The notes: generated from the sequence alone by a model not told the origin. Shown: positions 1-10,217, counted from the stretch's first letter. The stretch is DNA of 40,625 bases from Verrucomicrobiota bacterium (GCA_947454005.1 CANGMH010000003.1:1-40625), one strand, 5' to 3'. Translations and numbers: made by a program.

Positions 1-191
1 AACACCACCCCGAACCCGCCTTGGCCGATGCGCTCGACCAGTTCGTAGTCGCCGAAGCGCTTGTCCGCCGGGAGTCCCGCCGCATCGTCCGCGCCGGCCT
101 GTGCCGCGAGCCCGAAAAGGCAGCGGGGGCACAGGCCGTCCGCCGATGCCGGAAGCGCGGCACCGCATTCCGGACAACGAGCGGCGGTCAT
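1..191 (-). CDS. Serine/threonine protein kinase, N-terminal fragment (truncated by window start)
   Basis: Reverse-complement reading from ATG at 191: MTAARCPECGAALPASADGLCPRCLFGLAAQ...FGDYELVERIGQGGFGVV; CxxC...CxxC zinc ribbon followed by kinase glycine-rich loop GQGGFGVV. Not in ORF track because it runs off the window. Confidence 0.85.
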   Translation of the reverse strand, partial: MTAARCPECGAALPASADGLCPRCLFGLAAQAGADDAAGLPADKRFGDYELVERIGQGGFGVV

Positions 192-422
192 GGTCGACGC
201 GAGTGAACCGGGTTCGGGCCGCCGTGTAACGCCCCGATACCATGGGCGACGGGTCGCCGGTGACGGATGCGCGTCACGAAACCACCGGCACGGCGGCTTC
301 TCCGGTGCTCGCCCGGTCCTATGGCGACCGACCCGACGCTCGCAGCAATGTGCCGGATGACCTGCGGTCCGGCACGCCCGCGTTGTTCCCGGGCCTGCCG
401 CTCGGGCATCGTCGGGCTTCCC

Positions 423-454
423 GTCCACCGGGCGGCCCGGAAAGCCCGGTGGAC
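423..454 (-). terminator. Stem-loop immediately downstream of the carB C-half stop codon
   Basis: Perfect 11-bp inverted repeat GTCCACCGGGC (423-433) / GCCCGGTGGAC (444-454), 10-nt loop, abutting the stop at 455-457; no clear U-tract. Confidence 0.6.
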
Positions 455-2245
455 TCAGTGGTACTCTTGGACCGTCTTCACCGCGTAGCCGTGGTCCTGC
501 AGCGCGGCGATGCCCATCGCCGCGGCGCGGGCGCCGGAGATGGTGGTCATGATCGGCGTGCCGGTCATGACGGCGGTGGAGCGGATCTTCACCTCGTCCT
601 CGCGCGGCGCGGCGCCGCTGGGGGTGTTGATGACGAGCTGGATCTCCTTGTTCTTGAGCAGGTCCACCACGTTCGGCCGGCCCTCGAGCACCTTGAGCGT
701 GCGCTGGACCTTCAGGCCGGCCTGTTCGAGCACCGTGGCGGTGCCGTTGGTGGCGACCAGCTCGAAGCCGAGGTCGGCGAACGTCCGGGCGACCGCGGCG
801 ACGTCCTTCTTGTGCGCGTCGGCGACCGAGAGGAACACCTTGCCCTTGAGCGGCAGCGGCGAGTTCGCAGCCATCTGCGCCTTGGCGTAGGCGACGCCGA
901 GGTCGGCATCGAGGCCCATGACCTCGCCGGTGGAGCGCATCTCGGGCGAGAGCACGATGTCCTGGCCGAGGAACTTGTTGAACGGGAACACCGATTCCTT
1001 CACCGCCCAGTACTTCGTCCAGATCTCCTCGGTGAAGCCGAGCTCCTTGAGCGTCTTCCCGGCCATCACCTTCGCGGCCAGCTTGGCCAAGGGCCTGCCG
1101 ATGGCCTTGCTCACGAACGGCACGGTGCGGGAGGCGCGGGGATTGACCTCCAGCACGTAGACGGTGTCGCCCTTGACGGCGTACTGCACGTTCATCAGGC
1201 CGATGACCTTGAGCTCCCGGGCCATGGCGTGGGTGTAGCGGCGGATGGTGTCGATGACCGGGGCCGAAAGCGTGTGCGGCGGCAGCACCATCGCGGCGTC
1301 GCCGGAGTGGACGCCGGCGAACTCGATGTGCTCCAGCATGCCGCCGATGACGATCGTGCCCTCCGACGGGTCCGCGAACTGCCCGACGTCGGTGATGCAA
1401 TCGACGTCCACCTCGGTGGCGTCCTCGAGGAACTTGTCGACCAGCACCGGCCGGTCGGGGCCCGCCTCGACGGCGAACTTCATGTAGTGCGCCAGCTCGG
1501 CATCGGAATAGACGATCTGCATGGCGCGTCCGCCGAGCACGAAGCTGGGGCGGACGAGCACCGGATAGCCGAGCCGCTGGCTGGCCTGGAGCGCCTCCTC
1601 GGCGTTGGTCGCGAGACCGTTCGGCGGCTGCGGGATGCCGAGCTTCGTGAGCATGGCCGCGAACAGCTTGCGGTCCTCGGCGACCTCGATGCTCTGGGGC
1701 GAGGTGCCGATGATGTTGACGCCGTTCTTCTGGAGGCTGAGGGCGAGGTTCAGCGGCGTCTGGCCGCCGAACTGGGCGATGGCGCCCCAGCACTTCTCGC
1801 GCTCGTAGATGTGCAGGACGTCCTCGAGCGTGAGCGGCTCGAAGAACAGCTTGTCGCTGGTGTCGTAGTCGGTCGAGACGGTCTCCGGGTTGGAGTTGAC
1901 CATGATGGTCTCGAAGCCGTCCTCCTTGAGCGCGAAGGCCGCGTGGACGCAGCAGTAATCGAACTCGATGCCCTGGCCGATGCGGTTCGGTCCGCCGCCG
2001 AGGATCATCACCTTCTTGGCCGTGTTGCCCTTCACCTCGTCGTCGCCCCGGTCGTAGGTCGAGTAGTAATAGGGCGTGTAGGCCTCGAACTCCGCGGCGC
2101 AGGTGTCGACCAGGCGGTAGCTGGGCACGAGCCCCAGCTGTTTCCGCTCGGCGCGCACGGCGTCCTCGGTGGTCCCGGTCAGGTGGGCGATCTGCCGGTC
2201 GGAGAACCCGAGCGACTTGGCCTTGGTGAGCAGTTCAACGTTCAT
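455..2245 (-). CDS. carB: Carbamoyl-phosphate synthase large subunit, C-terminal half (second ATP-grasp synthetase domain plus MGS domain)
   Basis: 596 aa; motifs VDTCAAEF, LGGGPNRIGQGIEFDYCCVHA, VNSNPETVSTDYDTSD, LEVNPRASRTVPFVSKA, C-terminal MGS-like domain; lacks the N-terminal synthetase half. Confidence 0.95.
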   Translation of the reverse strand: MNVELLTKAKSLGFSDRQIAHLTGTTEDAVRAERKQLGLVPSYRLVDTCAAEFEAYTPYYYSTYDRGDDEVKGNTAKKVMILGGGPNRIGQGIEFDYCCVHAAFALKEDGFETIMVNSNPETVSTDYDTSDKLFFEPLTLEDVLHIYEREKCWGAIAQFGGQTPLNLALSLQKNGVNIIGTSPQSIEVAEDRKLFAAMLTKLGIPQPPNGLATNAEEALQASQRLGYPVLVRPSFVLGGRAMQIVYSDAELAHYMKFAVEAGPDRPVLVDKFLEDATEVDVDCITDVGQFADPSEGTIVIGGMLEHIEFAGVHSGDAAMVLPPHTLSAPVIDTIRRYTHAMARELKVIGLMNVQYAVKGDTVYVLEVNPRASRTVPFVSKAIGRPLAKLAAKVMAGKTLKELGFTEEIWTKYWAVKESVFPFNKFLGQDIVLSPEMRSTGEVMGLDADLGVAYAKAQMAANSPLPLKGKVFLSVADAHKKDVAAVARTFADLGFELVATNGTATVLEQAGLKVQRTLKVLEGRPNVVDLLKNKEIQLVINTPSGAAPREDEVKIRSTAVMTGTPIMTTISGARAAAMGIAALQDHGYAVKTVQEYH

Positions 2246-2324
2246 CAGCGCAGAAAAATCGGGCGAAGTAAGCCGGGGCCGGGCCGGGGTGTCGAGGGGC
2301 GAGTACGGCCCCTCGCGGACACCG

Positions 2325-5102
2325 TCAGAGCGCGAGCTTCTTCGCCCGCTTCCGCCGCTCCTGCAACGTCAGCAGCGCGGGCAGGGACGTGAGCCCGGCG
2401 ACCATGCAGGCGGCGGTGCCGGCGGCCATGATGTAGCCGAGGCTGCGGATGCCCCGGTGGTCGGCCACCACGAGGCTGCCGAACCCGGCGATGGTCGTGA
2501 GCGCCGAGACCAGCACCGCCTTGCCCGTGCTCTTGGCCAGGATCCCGGGGTTCTGCTCCTCGGCGAACCGGTTGAGGATGTGGATGCCGTTGGTCACGCC
2601 GATGCCGATGACGAGCGGGAGCATCATGATGTTGGCCGGGTTGAAGGGGATGCCGGCCCAGCCCATGAAGCCCATCACCCAGACCGTCCCTATCGCGACC
2701 GGCAGCAGGGAGAGCACCACGCTGCCGATGCGGCGGAAATGCAGGAACACCAGCACGACGATCGCCGCGAGCGCCCACCAGGCGGCCTCGATGTACGACT
2801 TCTTCAGCAGCTCGGTGTAGAAATAGAGCTGCACCGGCGTCCCCGTCGCCTTGGGCGCCGCCTCCAGCAGCTCCTTGACGAAGACCTCCTGCGGCGCGCG
2901 TTCCCAGACGTCGGCCTTGGGATAGACCTGGATCAGGTGCTTGCCGGTCACGCCGAGGAAGCGGTTGCGCAGCGCCTGGGGCAGGTCCTCCGGGCGCAGG
3001 CCGCCCGAGGCGTCCTGGTTCTGCAAGGTGGCGAAGGTGTCGCGGATGTCGTTGAAGAGCGCCTGCTGGAAGCCCGCGAGCTGGACCGCGTGACGGGCCT
3101 GGCCTTCGGCGCCGCCGCGGAACATCGCCACGCGCAGGCTCCCCAAGGCGTCGATGAGCGAGCGCAGGTCGGCCAGCAGCTGCTTCTCGTCGGTCTTGAC
3201 CACCTCGTCCACGGCGAGCCGCAGATAGCCCTGCACCGCCCAGAGCGTCGCGCTGAGCTCGTTGAGCCCGACCGGCCGGGTGTCCGGCGGCGCGAACCGC
3301 ACCGCCGCGGTCGCCGCGCCGATCTCGCGGATGAGCGCGAGCTTGGCCTCCGGGGATTCCGCGAGGTACCGGGCCATCGAATCGGTCGAGGCGACGGACG
3401 GGAGCTTCTGGATCCTCGCTTCGAGCGCGACGGCCTCGGCGAGGTCGGACGCGACGACGGCGCCGTAGAGCACGGATTTCTCGGCCGAATCGATCAGCTT
3501 GTGCTCGAAGACGACGGCGGGCAGGCCTTCGCTCTGCATGTTCAGCAGGTTGTAGTCGAAGGTCACCCGCGGTATCGCCGCGGCCGCGAGCAGGCACAAG
3601 ACAGCCGTCGCGCCCAGCACCGTCCACGGCCGGTCGAGCCACAGCCGCTCCAAGCGGGCGCGCACGTCCACCCGCTCGCCGCCGGCCTCGAAGCTCTCCA
3701 GCGCCACCTCCTGCAGCTCCGCTTCGCCCGCCTTCTCGTCGATCACGTTCTGCCGGCCCGGGCGCAGCAGCAGCACCGGCAGCAGCGTCATCATCGGGAC
3801 GAGGCAGATCACCATGCCGCCGCCGGTCACGATGCCCATCTCCTGGATGCCCTTGAAATCCGTCAGCGTCATCGCGAAGAACGCTCCGGCCGTGGTGAAG
3901 CAGCCGGTGAAGATGCCCTGCCCCGTGTTCACCATCGCCAGCTCCATCGCCCGGTGTTCGCCGCGGCCGTGGCGCAGCTCCTCCTCGTAGCGCGTGATGA
4001 GATGGACGCCGAAATCGATCGCCAACCCGATGAGCATCGGCACGAAGGTGATCGTGAGGATGTTGAGGTGGCCGACGGTGAGCGTGGTGTAGCCCATCGT
4101 GTAGCCGAGCCCGACGACGAGGCTGAGCACGGCCTTGAGCGGGCGCCCGGTCTGGCTGTAGCCGGCGACGAAGATGATGGCCGTCAACGCCAGCGAGATG
4201 ACCGTGGCGACGGTCGAATCGTTCTGCGATTGCTGCATCTCGTCGTATTCGAGCACCGGCTCGCCGGTGACGCCGACGTTGACGCCGGGCACCTCGGCAC
4301 GCGTCTGCCGGACCAGCTCGCGGAACTTGTCGACCGCATCGGAGTTCAGGTCGCCGTCGCGCGCCTTGGCCGAGACGAGGTAGAACCGGCCCTTGCCGAA
4401 GGTGATGTACTTGTCCCGCTCCGCTTCTTCGCCCGCCCCGAACAACGCGTCGACGCCCGGCGACGGCGGGATGCCCGGGCGGTCCAGGCTCTGTTCCGCG
4501 CGGGCGACGATGCGTCCGAGCGCCGGCAGGGCCTTGAGCAGCGAATCGGTCCGCGCGTCCTTCTCCCGGCTGCTCGTCCGGATCTGCGTGTTCACCCGCT
4601 CGAAGAGCGAGACGAGGTTCGACGCCGACGAGAACTGCTGGAGGAAGGGCTGGTAATCCGCGAGGGCCTTCTTGAGCTCGACGAGGTTCGTCTCGGGCAC
4701 GAACAGCAGCGCCTTGCGGCCCATCAGCTTGAGGTCGCCCTTGTAGAAGACGTCGACGAACAGGTTGGTCGGCGACGTCAGCGTCGACGCGGCCTCCAGA
4801 CGGGCGCCGAGCCGCTCGACGAACTGGCGGTTCTTCTCCGGGTCCTCCGATTCGACGACGGCGACCAGGTCGTCCTGCCCGGGGAACTCCTTCTTCAGCG
4901 CTAGGAAGTTCCGGTGGTAGGTCTTGTCCGATCCGACCAGCGCGTTGCGGTCCATGTCGAACTGCAGCCGCGCGACGGTGAACCAGACGCACACGCCGAA
5001 GAGGACGAACTGCGGCCAGAGGAACCATCGCGGGTGCGCGAAGACCGCCGCCGCCAGCCGGCGCAGCGATCGGAGCATCAACGGGTCTTTCGTTTCGGAC
5101 AT
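2325..5102 (-). CDS. RND/MMPL family transporter (HpnN-like)
   Basis: 925 aa, two repeated halves with TM clusters (GLAIDFGVHLITRYEEE; GIGVTNGIHILNRFAEE), large periplasmic loops. Confidence 0.85.
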   Translation of the reverse strand: MSETKDPLMLRSLRRLAAAVFAHPRWFLWPQFVLFGVCVWFTVARLQFDMDRNALVGSDKTYHRNFLALKKEFPGQDDLVAVVESEDPEKNRQFVERLGARLEAASTLTSPTNLFVDVFYKGDLKLMGRKALLFVPETNLVELKKALADYQPFLQQFSSASNLVSLFERVNTQIRTSSREKDARTDSLLKALPALGRIVARAEQSLDRPGIPPSPGVDALFGAGEEAERDKYITFGKGRFYLVSAKARDGDLNSDAVDKFRELVRQTRAEVPGVNVGVTGEPVLEYDEMQQSQNDSTVATVISLALTAIIFVAGYSQTGRPLKAVLSLVVGLGYTMGYTTLTVGHLNILTITFVPMLIGLAIDFGVHLITRYEEELRHGRGEHRAMELAMVNTGQGIFTGCFTTAGAFFAMTLTDFKGIQEMGIVTGGGMVICLVPMMTLLPVLLLRPGRQNVIDEKAGEAELQEVALESFEAGGERVDVRARLERLWLDRPWTVLGATAVLCLLAAAAIPRVTFDYNLLNMQSEGLPAVVFEHKLIDSAEKSVLYGAVVASDLAEAVALEARIQKLPSVASTDSMARYLAESPEAKLALIREIGAATAAVRFAPPDTRPVGLNELSATLWAVQGYLRLAVDEVVKTDEKQLLADLRSLIDALGSLRVAMFRGGAEGQARHAVQLAGFQQALFNDIRDTFATLQNQDASGGLRPEDLPQALRNRFLGVTGKHLIQVYPKADVWERAPQEVFVKELLEAAPKATGTPVQLYFYTELLKKSYIEAAWWALAAIVVLVFLHFRRIGSVVLSLLPVAIGTVWVMGFMGWAGIPFNPANIMMLPLVIGIGVTNGIHILNRFAEEQNPGILAKSTGKAVLVSALTTIAGFGSLVVADHRGIRSLGYIMAAGTAACMVAGLTSLPALLTLQERRKRAKKLAL

Positions 5103-5162
5103 CGCGGTCCCGCGACGCTACACCGCGTCCACGGAAACAGAAAGCTCCGCGCGGACCAACGC

Positions 5163-7448
5163 TCAGGCCGGCGTGACGCGGACCGCGCAGTGCTTGTAGC
5201 TCGGTTGCCGCGAATGCGGGTCGAAGCTGGCGAAGGTGAGGCGGTTCACGGCGTCGTAGTGCATCGGGATGAACACCTGTCCCGGCCGCACCGTGGGCGT
5301 GACGAACGCCGTCGCGGTGATCTCGGCGCGACGCGAGCCCACCGTGACCCGGGAATGCGGCGCGATGCGCAGGCGCCGTGCGTCGTCCGGATGGATCTCC
5401 ACGTAGCACGTCTCCGGGTAGAGCTTGCGGAGGACCGCCGATTTGCCGGTGCGCGTGTTGGTGTGCCACTGCGCCGAGGTGCCGCGCCCGGTGAGCAGGA
5501 TGAACGGGAACGCCTCATCGGTCGGTTCCGCCACCGGACGCGGCGGATCGAAGAGGAATTTCGCCCGCCGGTCCGGCGTGAAGAAGAGGCCATCGGCGAA
5601 AAGGCGTCGCTCCCGCCCGGCGTGATCGGCCTTCAGCGGACCGTTTTCATCGGACGTCGCGATGCCACGAAGCCGTCGCGCGCCCGTGGACTGATCACCG
5701 GCCACTGGACACTGATCACTTTCCGCGAAGGGCCACTGGATCCCGCCGGCCTCGTCGAGATGCCGGAAATCGCGGATGCCGGTGATGTCGCACGGCTGGC
5801 CGGCGCTGAGGCGCTTGAGGATCTGGAAGGCCGCCTCGGGCGAGCTCCATTCCCGGAAGCGGTCGCCGCAGCCCCACGCCTCGGCGATGAGCCGGAAGAT
5901 GGCGAAATCGCTCAACGCCTCGCCCGGCGCGCGGAGCACCTTCTTCACCAGACCGAAACGGCGCTCGCTGTTGATGAGCGTCCCCTCCTTCTCGCCCCAA
6001 CCGGCCGCGGGCAGCACCAGATCGGCGAGGCGGGCCGTCTCGGTCGTCGCGTAGAGGTCCTGCACAACGAGGAAATCGAGCTTCTTCACCAGTTCGTTGA
6101 ACCGGTCCTGGTGGATCCACGAGTGCGACGAATTGGTCGCGATGATCCACAGGCCCTTGATCGCGCCGGACCCGATGCCGTCCACGATCTGGTCGTAGGC
6201 CCACGAGTTCTCGGACGGGATGGTCGTGACCGGCACGCCGAGCGCCTGGGCCACGGCCTCGCGGTGCTCCGGCTTGGTGAAGTCGCGTCCGCCGAGCAAC
6301 GACGTGGCGTTGGCGAACAGGCGCGAGCCCATCGCGTTGCACTGGCCGGTGATGCTGTTGGCGCCGGTGCCGGGGCGCCCGATGTTCCCGGTCATCAGCG
6401 CGAGGTCGATGACCGCCTGCGCGGTGCGGGTCGATTCGTGGCCCTGGTTCACGCCCATGGTCCACCAGAAGCTCACCCGTTTGCCCTCGGCGATGAGGGC
6501 GACGCAACGGTCGAAATCCTCGCGCGAAAGGTCGGCCGCCTCGCAGGCGCGTTCCGGCGTGAACCCGGCGACGAATCCGGCGAATTCGGCGAAGCCGCTC
6601 GTGTGCGCGTCCACGAACGCGCGGTCGACCGCGCCGCGGGCGATGAGGGCGTTGGCGATGCCGTAGAGCAGCGTGAGGTCGGATTTCGGCGCGAGCGGCA
6701 GGTGCAGGGAGGCGTTCATCGCCGTCTCGGTGCGGCGCGGGTCGAGCACGATGATCGCGGGCTTGTGCGGGTTCCGCAGCACGCGTTGCCACATGATCGG
6801 ATGCGCGATGCAGGGGTTCGCGCCGATGAAGACGAGGACATCCGACTCCTCGAAGTCCGCGTAGGTGTAGGGCGGCGCGTCGAAGCCGAAGCTCTGCTTG
6901 TAGGCGACGTGCGCGGTGGCCATGCACTGGCGCGTGTTCGAGTCGGCGTGCAGGCCGCCCATGCCGAACTTGAAGAGGGCGCCGACGAACGCCATCTCCT
7001 CGGTGCAGATCTGTCCCGTGCTGAGATAGGCGATGGAACGGGCGCCGTGCCGCGACTGGATGCCCTTCATCCGCGAGACGAACGCGTCCATCGCCCCGGC
7101 CCAGGAGACCGGCCGGAGCTCGCCGGACGCGGGATCGCGCAGCAGCGGCATGGTGGCGCGGTCCGGCGCGGCGAGCGGGGTGAGGGCTTCCCAGCCTTTC
7201 GGGCAGGCCATGCCGAGGTTCACCGGATAGTCCGGATCGGCGGTGAGGTTCACCGCTTGGCCGTCCTTCAGATGGACCTTCAGGCCGCATCCCGTGGAGC
7301 AGAAGCCGCAGACCATGGTCGTCACGCCATCGGGTTTCATCCGCGCGGGCACCTGGCCGAGGCCGAAGTCGCCCGGCGCGCGCACAAGGTCCTCGGTGAG
7401 CGGGCCGGTCCACTGGCGGAGCAACGAATTGGCGGGGGATGCGGACAT
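5163..7448 (-). CDS. nasA: Assimilatory-type nitrate reductase catalytic subunit / molybdopterin oxidoreductase (NasA/NarB-like)
   Basis: 761 aa; Fe4S4 motif [39 protein letters not shown], molybdopterin domain motifs ([28 protein letters not shown]), C-terminal molydop-binding domain. Confidence 0.88.
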   Translation of the reverse strand: MSASPANSLLRQWTGPLTEDLVRAPGDFGLGQVPARMKPDGVTTMVCGFCSTGCGLKVHLKDGQAVNLTADPDYPVNLGMACPKGWEALTPLAAPDRATMPLLRDPASGELRPVSWAGAMDAFVSRMKGIQSRHGARSIAYLSTGQICTEEMAFVGALFKFGMGGLHADSNTRQCMATAHVAYKQSFGFDAPPYTYADFEESDVLVFIGANPCIAHPIMWQRVLRNPHKPAIIVLDPRRTETAMNASLHLPLAPKSDLTLLYGIANALIARGAVDRAFVDAHTSGFAEFAGFVAGFTPERACEAADLSREDFDRCVALIAEGKRVSFWWTMGVNQGHESTRTAQAVIDLALMTGNIGRPGTGANSITGQCNAMGSRLFANATSLLGGRDFTKPEHREAVAQALGVPVTTIPSENSWAYDQIVDGIGSGAIKGLWIIATNSSHSWIHQDRFNELVKKLDFLVVQDLYATTETARLADLVLPAAGWGEKEGTLINSERRFGLVKKVLRAPGEALSDFAIFRLIAEAWGCGDRFREWSSPEAAFQILKRLSAGQPCDITGIRDFRHLDEAGGIQWPFAESDQCPVAGDQSTGARRLRGIATSDENGPLKADHAGRERRLFADGLFFTPDRRAKFLFDPPRPVAEPTDEAFPFILLTGRGTSAQWHTNTRTGKSAVLRKLYPETCYVEIHPDDARRLRIAPHSRVTVGSRRAEITATAFVTPTVRPGQVFIPMHYDAVNRLTFASFDPHSRQPSYKHCAVRVTPA
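5686..5720. repeat. ACTGATCAC/CCACTGG-type short repeat segment inside the nasA-like CDS
   Basis: GTGGACTGATCACCGGCCACTGGACACTGATCACT; internal repetition of ACTGATCAC and CACTGG units; translates in frame (minus) to [12 protein letters not shown]. Confidence 0.55.
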
Positions 7449-7652
7449 GCAGGATGGCGTTCGGCGGCGTTGCGGCGTTCGGGCGGCTTGGGTCGGAAGC
7501 CTCGGGCCTCAGGTCTAAGGCATCGAGGGGTGCGGTTTGAAGGCCAAACGCACCGGGCCTCCGATACCGACGCGATCACCGGACCGGTGCCGGGCGGGAT
7601 CGGGAGAGACGACAGTACGACGCTCTCGAGCGTCGCAGTCCAAGAGGGGAAG

Positions 7653-7729
7653 TGGTCGGGACGACAGGATTTGAACCTGCGACATCTTGGTCCCAAACCA
7701 AGCGCTCTACCGGGCTGAGCCACGTCCCG
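7653..7729 (-). tRNA. tRNA-Pro (anticodon TGG)
   Basis: Cloverleaf: acceptor CGGGACG/CGTCCCG, anticodon arm CTTGG-TTTGGGA-CCAAG, T-arm CAGGTTCAAATCCTG, encoded CCA at 7653-7655. Confidence 0.95.
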
Positions 7730-7850
7730 AACCGCCCGCACCCTCCACTGGCCGGCCTCGCGGAGCAAGCCTCTTGTCAGGTGCCTTCGCAGGCGGTCCG
7801 CGACGTTTGGCCGTCCGTCATCGGGGCCTGCGCGGTCGCGCGGGGATCCG

Positions 7851-8684
7851 CTACGGCTTGGCGATGCCCTCGGCGAGGCGGCGCACGACGACACCCGCGG
7901 CGACGAAGCCGAACGTCCCGGTCACGAACGTCGCCGAGCCGTAGCCCCGGTCACAGTTCAGGCGGCGCGATTCTCCCGGCGCGGACGCCACTTCGGCCGC
8001 GGCGCACACCGAACCGTCCTCCTGCGGGAACACCGGCGGCTCGGACGACCACACGCAGTCCACCCCGAACTTCTTCTCGCCCCTTGGGAACCCGTGCGCT
8101 TGGCGGAGCCGCTTCCGGACCTCGCTGAGCAGCCGGTCGTGCGTCGCCCGCGACAGGTCGACGACGCGCACCTGGGTCGCGTCCCGCCGGCCGCCCGCGC
8201 CGCCGCAGGACACGATGGGGATCCCTTTCTCGCGGCAGAGCGCGATGAGGCGGCACTTGTTCTGGACGCTATCGATGGCGTCGACCACGAAGTCCGGACC
8301 GGTCTTGCCCGCGGCCCCGGGTTCCATGCCCGGGACCGGGGAACGGAGCAGACGTCCCGCGCTCTCCTCGGTGAAGAACTCCAGCAACGGCGCGACGCGG
8401 CAACCGGGATGGATGCCGCGGACCCGTTCCGCGAGCACCTCGGCCTTCGCGCGCCCCAAGGTGGAATCGAGCGCGGGAAGCTGGCGGTTCACGTTGCTGA
8501 CGCAGATCTCGTCGAGGTCCACCAACGTGAGCGCGCCGACCCCGCTGCGGGCCAGGGCCTCGACCGTCCACGATCCCACCCCGCCGAGCCCGACCACGAG
8601 CACGTGCGCGGCACCGAGCCGCTCGAGCCCTGCCTTGCCGTAGAGCCGCGCGATGCCGCCGAACCGGAAACTGTGGTCGCTCAT
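7851..8684 (-). CDS. tcdA: tRNA threonylcarbamoyladenosine dehydratase (TcdA/CsdL-like, ThiF/E1 fold)
   Basis: 277 aa; VLVVGLGGVGSWTVEALARSGVGALTLVDLDEICVSNVNRQLPAL, DAIDSVQNKCRLIALCREKGIPIVSCGGAGGRRDATQVRV, C-terminal GTFGFVAAGVVVRRL. Confidence 0.93.
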   Translation of the reverse strand: MSDHSFRFGGIARLYGKAGLERLGAAHVLVVGLGGVGSWTVEALARSGVGALTLVDLDEICVSNVNRQLPALDSTLGRAKAEVLAERVRGIHPGCRVAPLLEFFTEESAGRLLRSPVPGMEPGAAGKTGPDFVVDAIDSVQNKCRLIALCREKGIPIVSCGGAGGRRDATQVRVVDLSRATHDRLLSEVRKRLRQAHGFPRGEKKFGVDCVWSSEPPVFPQEDGSVCAAAEVASAPGESRRLNCDRGYGSATFVTGTFGFVAAGVVVRRLAEGIAKP

Positions 8685-8888
8685 CTGCCGCGAGCGTAGC
8701 CGTCGCCCCGCCGCGTGTCAGCCGGCGCGCACCGGAAGCGGTCCGCGGAGCGGTTTGCGGGCGCCCGCATTGTCCCAACGCGGCGCTTGACCCGTTTCCC
8801 GGCGGTTTCCTACTTTCCGCACTCTTTGCCGGGACGCCGACTCGCGTCGCCCCGGTGCGTCCGAACGTCAGCCAAAAAGGAAATCATC

Positions 8889-10217
8889 GTGAACGTGTCC
8901 GTCGAAACCCTGGGTCCCTGCAAGAAACTGCTCCGCGTCGAGGTGCCGGTCGAGAAGGTGAATGCCGCCTTCGACGAGCTCACCGGCGCGTTCCAGAAAC
9001 AGGCCCAACTCCCCGGCTTCCGCCCGGGCAAGGCGCCCAAGCATCTCATCGTGAAGTCCTACGAGGGCCGCATCAACGAGGAGACGCGCAAGAAGCTGTT
9101 CGAGGAATCCTACCGCCAGGCCGCCGCCGACCAGAAGCTCCGCGTGATCGTCACCATCGACGTCGAGGAGCAGTCCTTCGGCCGCGGCGTGCCGTTCGGC
9201 TACACGGTCACGCTCGAGCACGCGCCCGAGTTCGACCTACCCAACTACCAGGGCCTCGCCGCCAAGCGCGAGACCACCCTCGCCTCCGACGCCGACGTCG
9301 ACCGCGCGGTCAACATCCTCCGCGAGCAGCAGGTGAAGTACGACGACGTCACCCGCGCCGCGCAGACCGGCGACGCCGTGGTCGTCAACTACAAGGGCAC
9401 CTGCGAGGGCAAGCCGCTCACCGATTTCAACCCGGCCGCCAAGGGCCTCACCGAGAAGCAGAACACCTGGCTGCTCATCGCCGAGAACTCCTTCATCCCC
9501 GGCTTCACCGAGCAGCTCGTCGGCGCGAGCGCCGGCGACAAGAAGACGGTCACCATCGATTTCCAGAGCGAGTTCGTCATCAGCGAGGTCGCCGGCAAGA
9601 AGGGCGTCTTCGAGGTCGAGGTCACCGGCGTGAAGCAGAAGGTCCTGCCCGAGGTGAACGAGGACTTCGCCAAGAGCTTCGGAGCCCCCGACCTCCCCGG
9701 CCTGCTCCAGGGGATCCGCCGCGACCTGCAGAACGAGCTCGATTTCCGCCAGAAGCGCGCCGTCCGCGACCAGCTGCTCAAGCAGCTGCTCGACCAGGTC
9801 AGCTTCGAGCTGCCCGACAGCGTCGTCGCCAGCGAGACCAAGAACCTCGTCTACAACATCGTCAACGAGAACCAGCAGCGCGGCGTCGCCAAGGAGATCA
9901 TCGAGACCAAGAAGGACGAGATCTTCCAGAGCGCCCAGGCCAGCGCCAAGGACCGCGTGAAGGCCGCCTTCATCCTCAACCGCATCGCCGAGATCGAGAA
10001 GATCTCCGTCGACCAGCGCGAGATGTCGCAGCGCATCGTCGCCCTCGCCCAGCAGAACAACCAGACGCCCGAGAAGATGGTCAAGGTTCTCCAAGAACGG
10101 AACGCGTTCCCCGAGATCCAGCAGGACATCCTCACCGGCAAGGTCCTCGACCTGATCGAGCTCAAGGCGACCATCGCCGACGTCGCCCCGGCTCCCGCTC
10201 CCGCTCCGGCGGCCTGA
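8889..10217 (+). CDS. tig: Trigger factor
   Basis: GTG start at 8889 preceded by AAAAAGGA; 442 aa: ribosome-binding LPGFRPGKAPKHLI motif, PPIase FKBP domain (GDAVVVNYKG...), SurA-like C-terminus. ORF track start 8715 looks too far upstream. Confidence 0.93.
   Translation: MNVSVETLGPCKKLLRVEVPVEKVNAAFDELTGAFQKQAQLPGFRPGKAPKHLIVKSYEGRINEETRKKLFEESYRQAAADQKLRVIVTIDVEEQSFGRGVPFGYTVTLEHAPEFDLPNYQGLAAKRETTLASDADVDRAVNILREQQVKYDDVTRAAQTGDAVVVNYKGTCEGKPLTDFNPAAKGLTEKQNTWLLIAENSFIPGFTEQLVGASAGDKKTVTIDFQSEFVISEVAGKKGVFEVEVTGVKQKVLPEVNEDFAKSFGAPDLPGLLQGIRRDLQNELDFRQKRAVRDQLLKQLLDQVSFELPDSVVASETKNLVYNIVNENQQRGVAKEIIETKKDEIFQSAQASAKDRVKAAFILNRIAEIEKISVDQREMSQRIVALAQQNNQTPEKMVKVLQERNAFPEIQQDILTGKVLDLIELKATIADVAPAPAPAPAA

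Noticed and set aside
242-2392. 716-aa plus-strand ORF opposite carB
   Set aside because: Antisense shadow ORF from high-GC codon bias; R/G/V/H/D-rich composition without domain signal, while the minus strand encodes clear CarB.
2169-4904. 911-aa plus-strand ORF opposite the RND transporter
   Set aside because: Low-complexity RR/HH/DE-rich shadow ORF; the minus strand encodes a recognisable transporter.
4914-7718. 934-aa plus-strand ORF opposite the nitrate reductase
   Set aside because: Shadow ORF that also reads into the tRNA-Pro antisense (GRQDLNLRHLGPKPSALPG, a typical tRNA mistranslation).
7337-7894. 185-aa minus ORF across tRNA-Pro
   Set aside because: Contains DVAQPGRALGLGPRCRRFKSCRPDH, the usual mistranslation of a tRNA gene.
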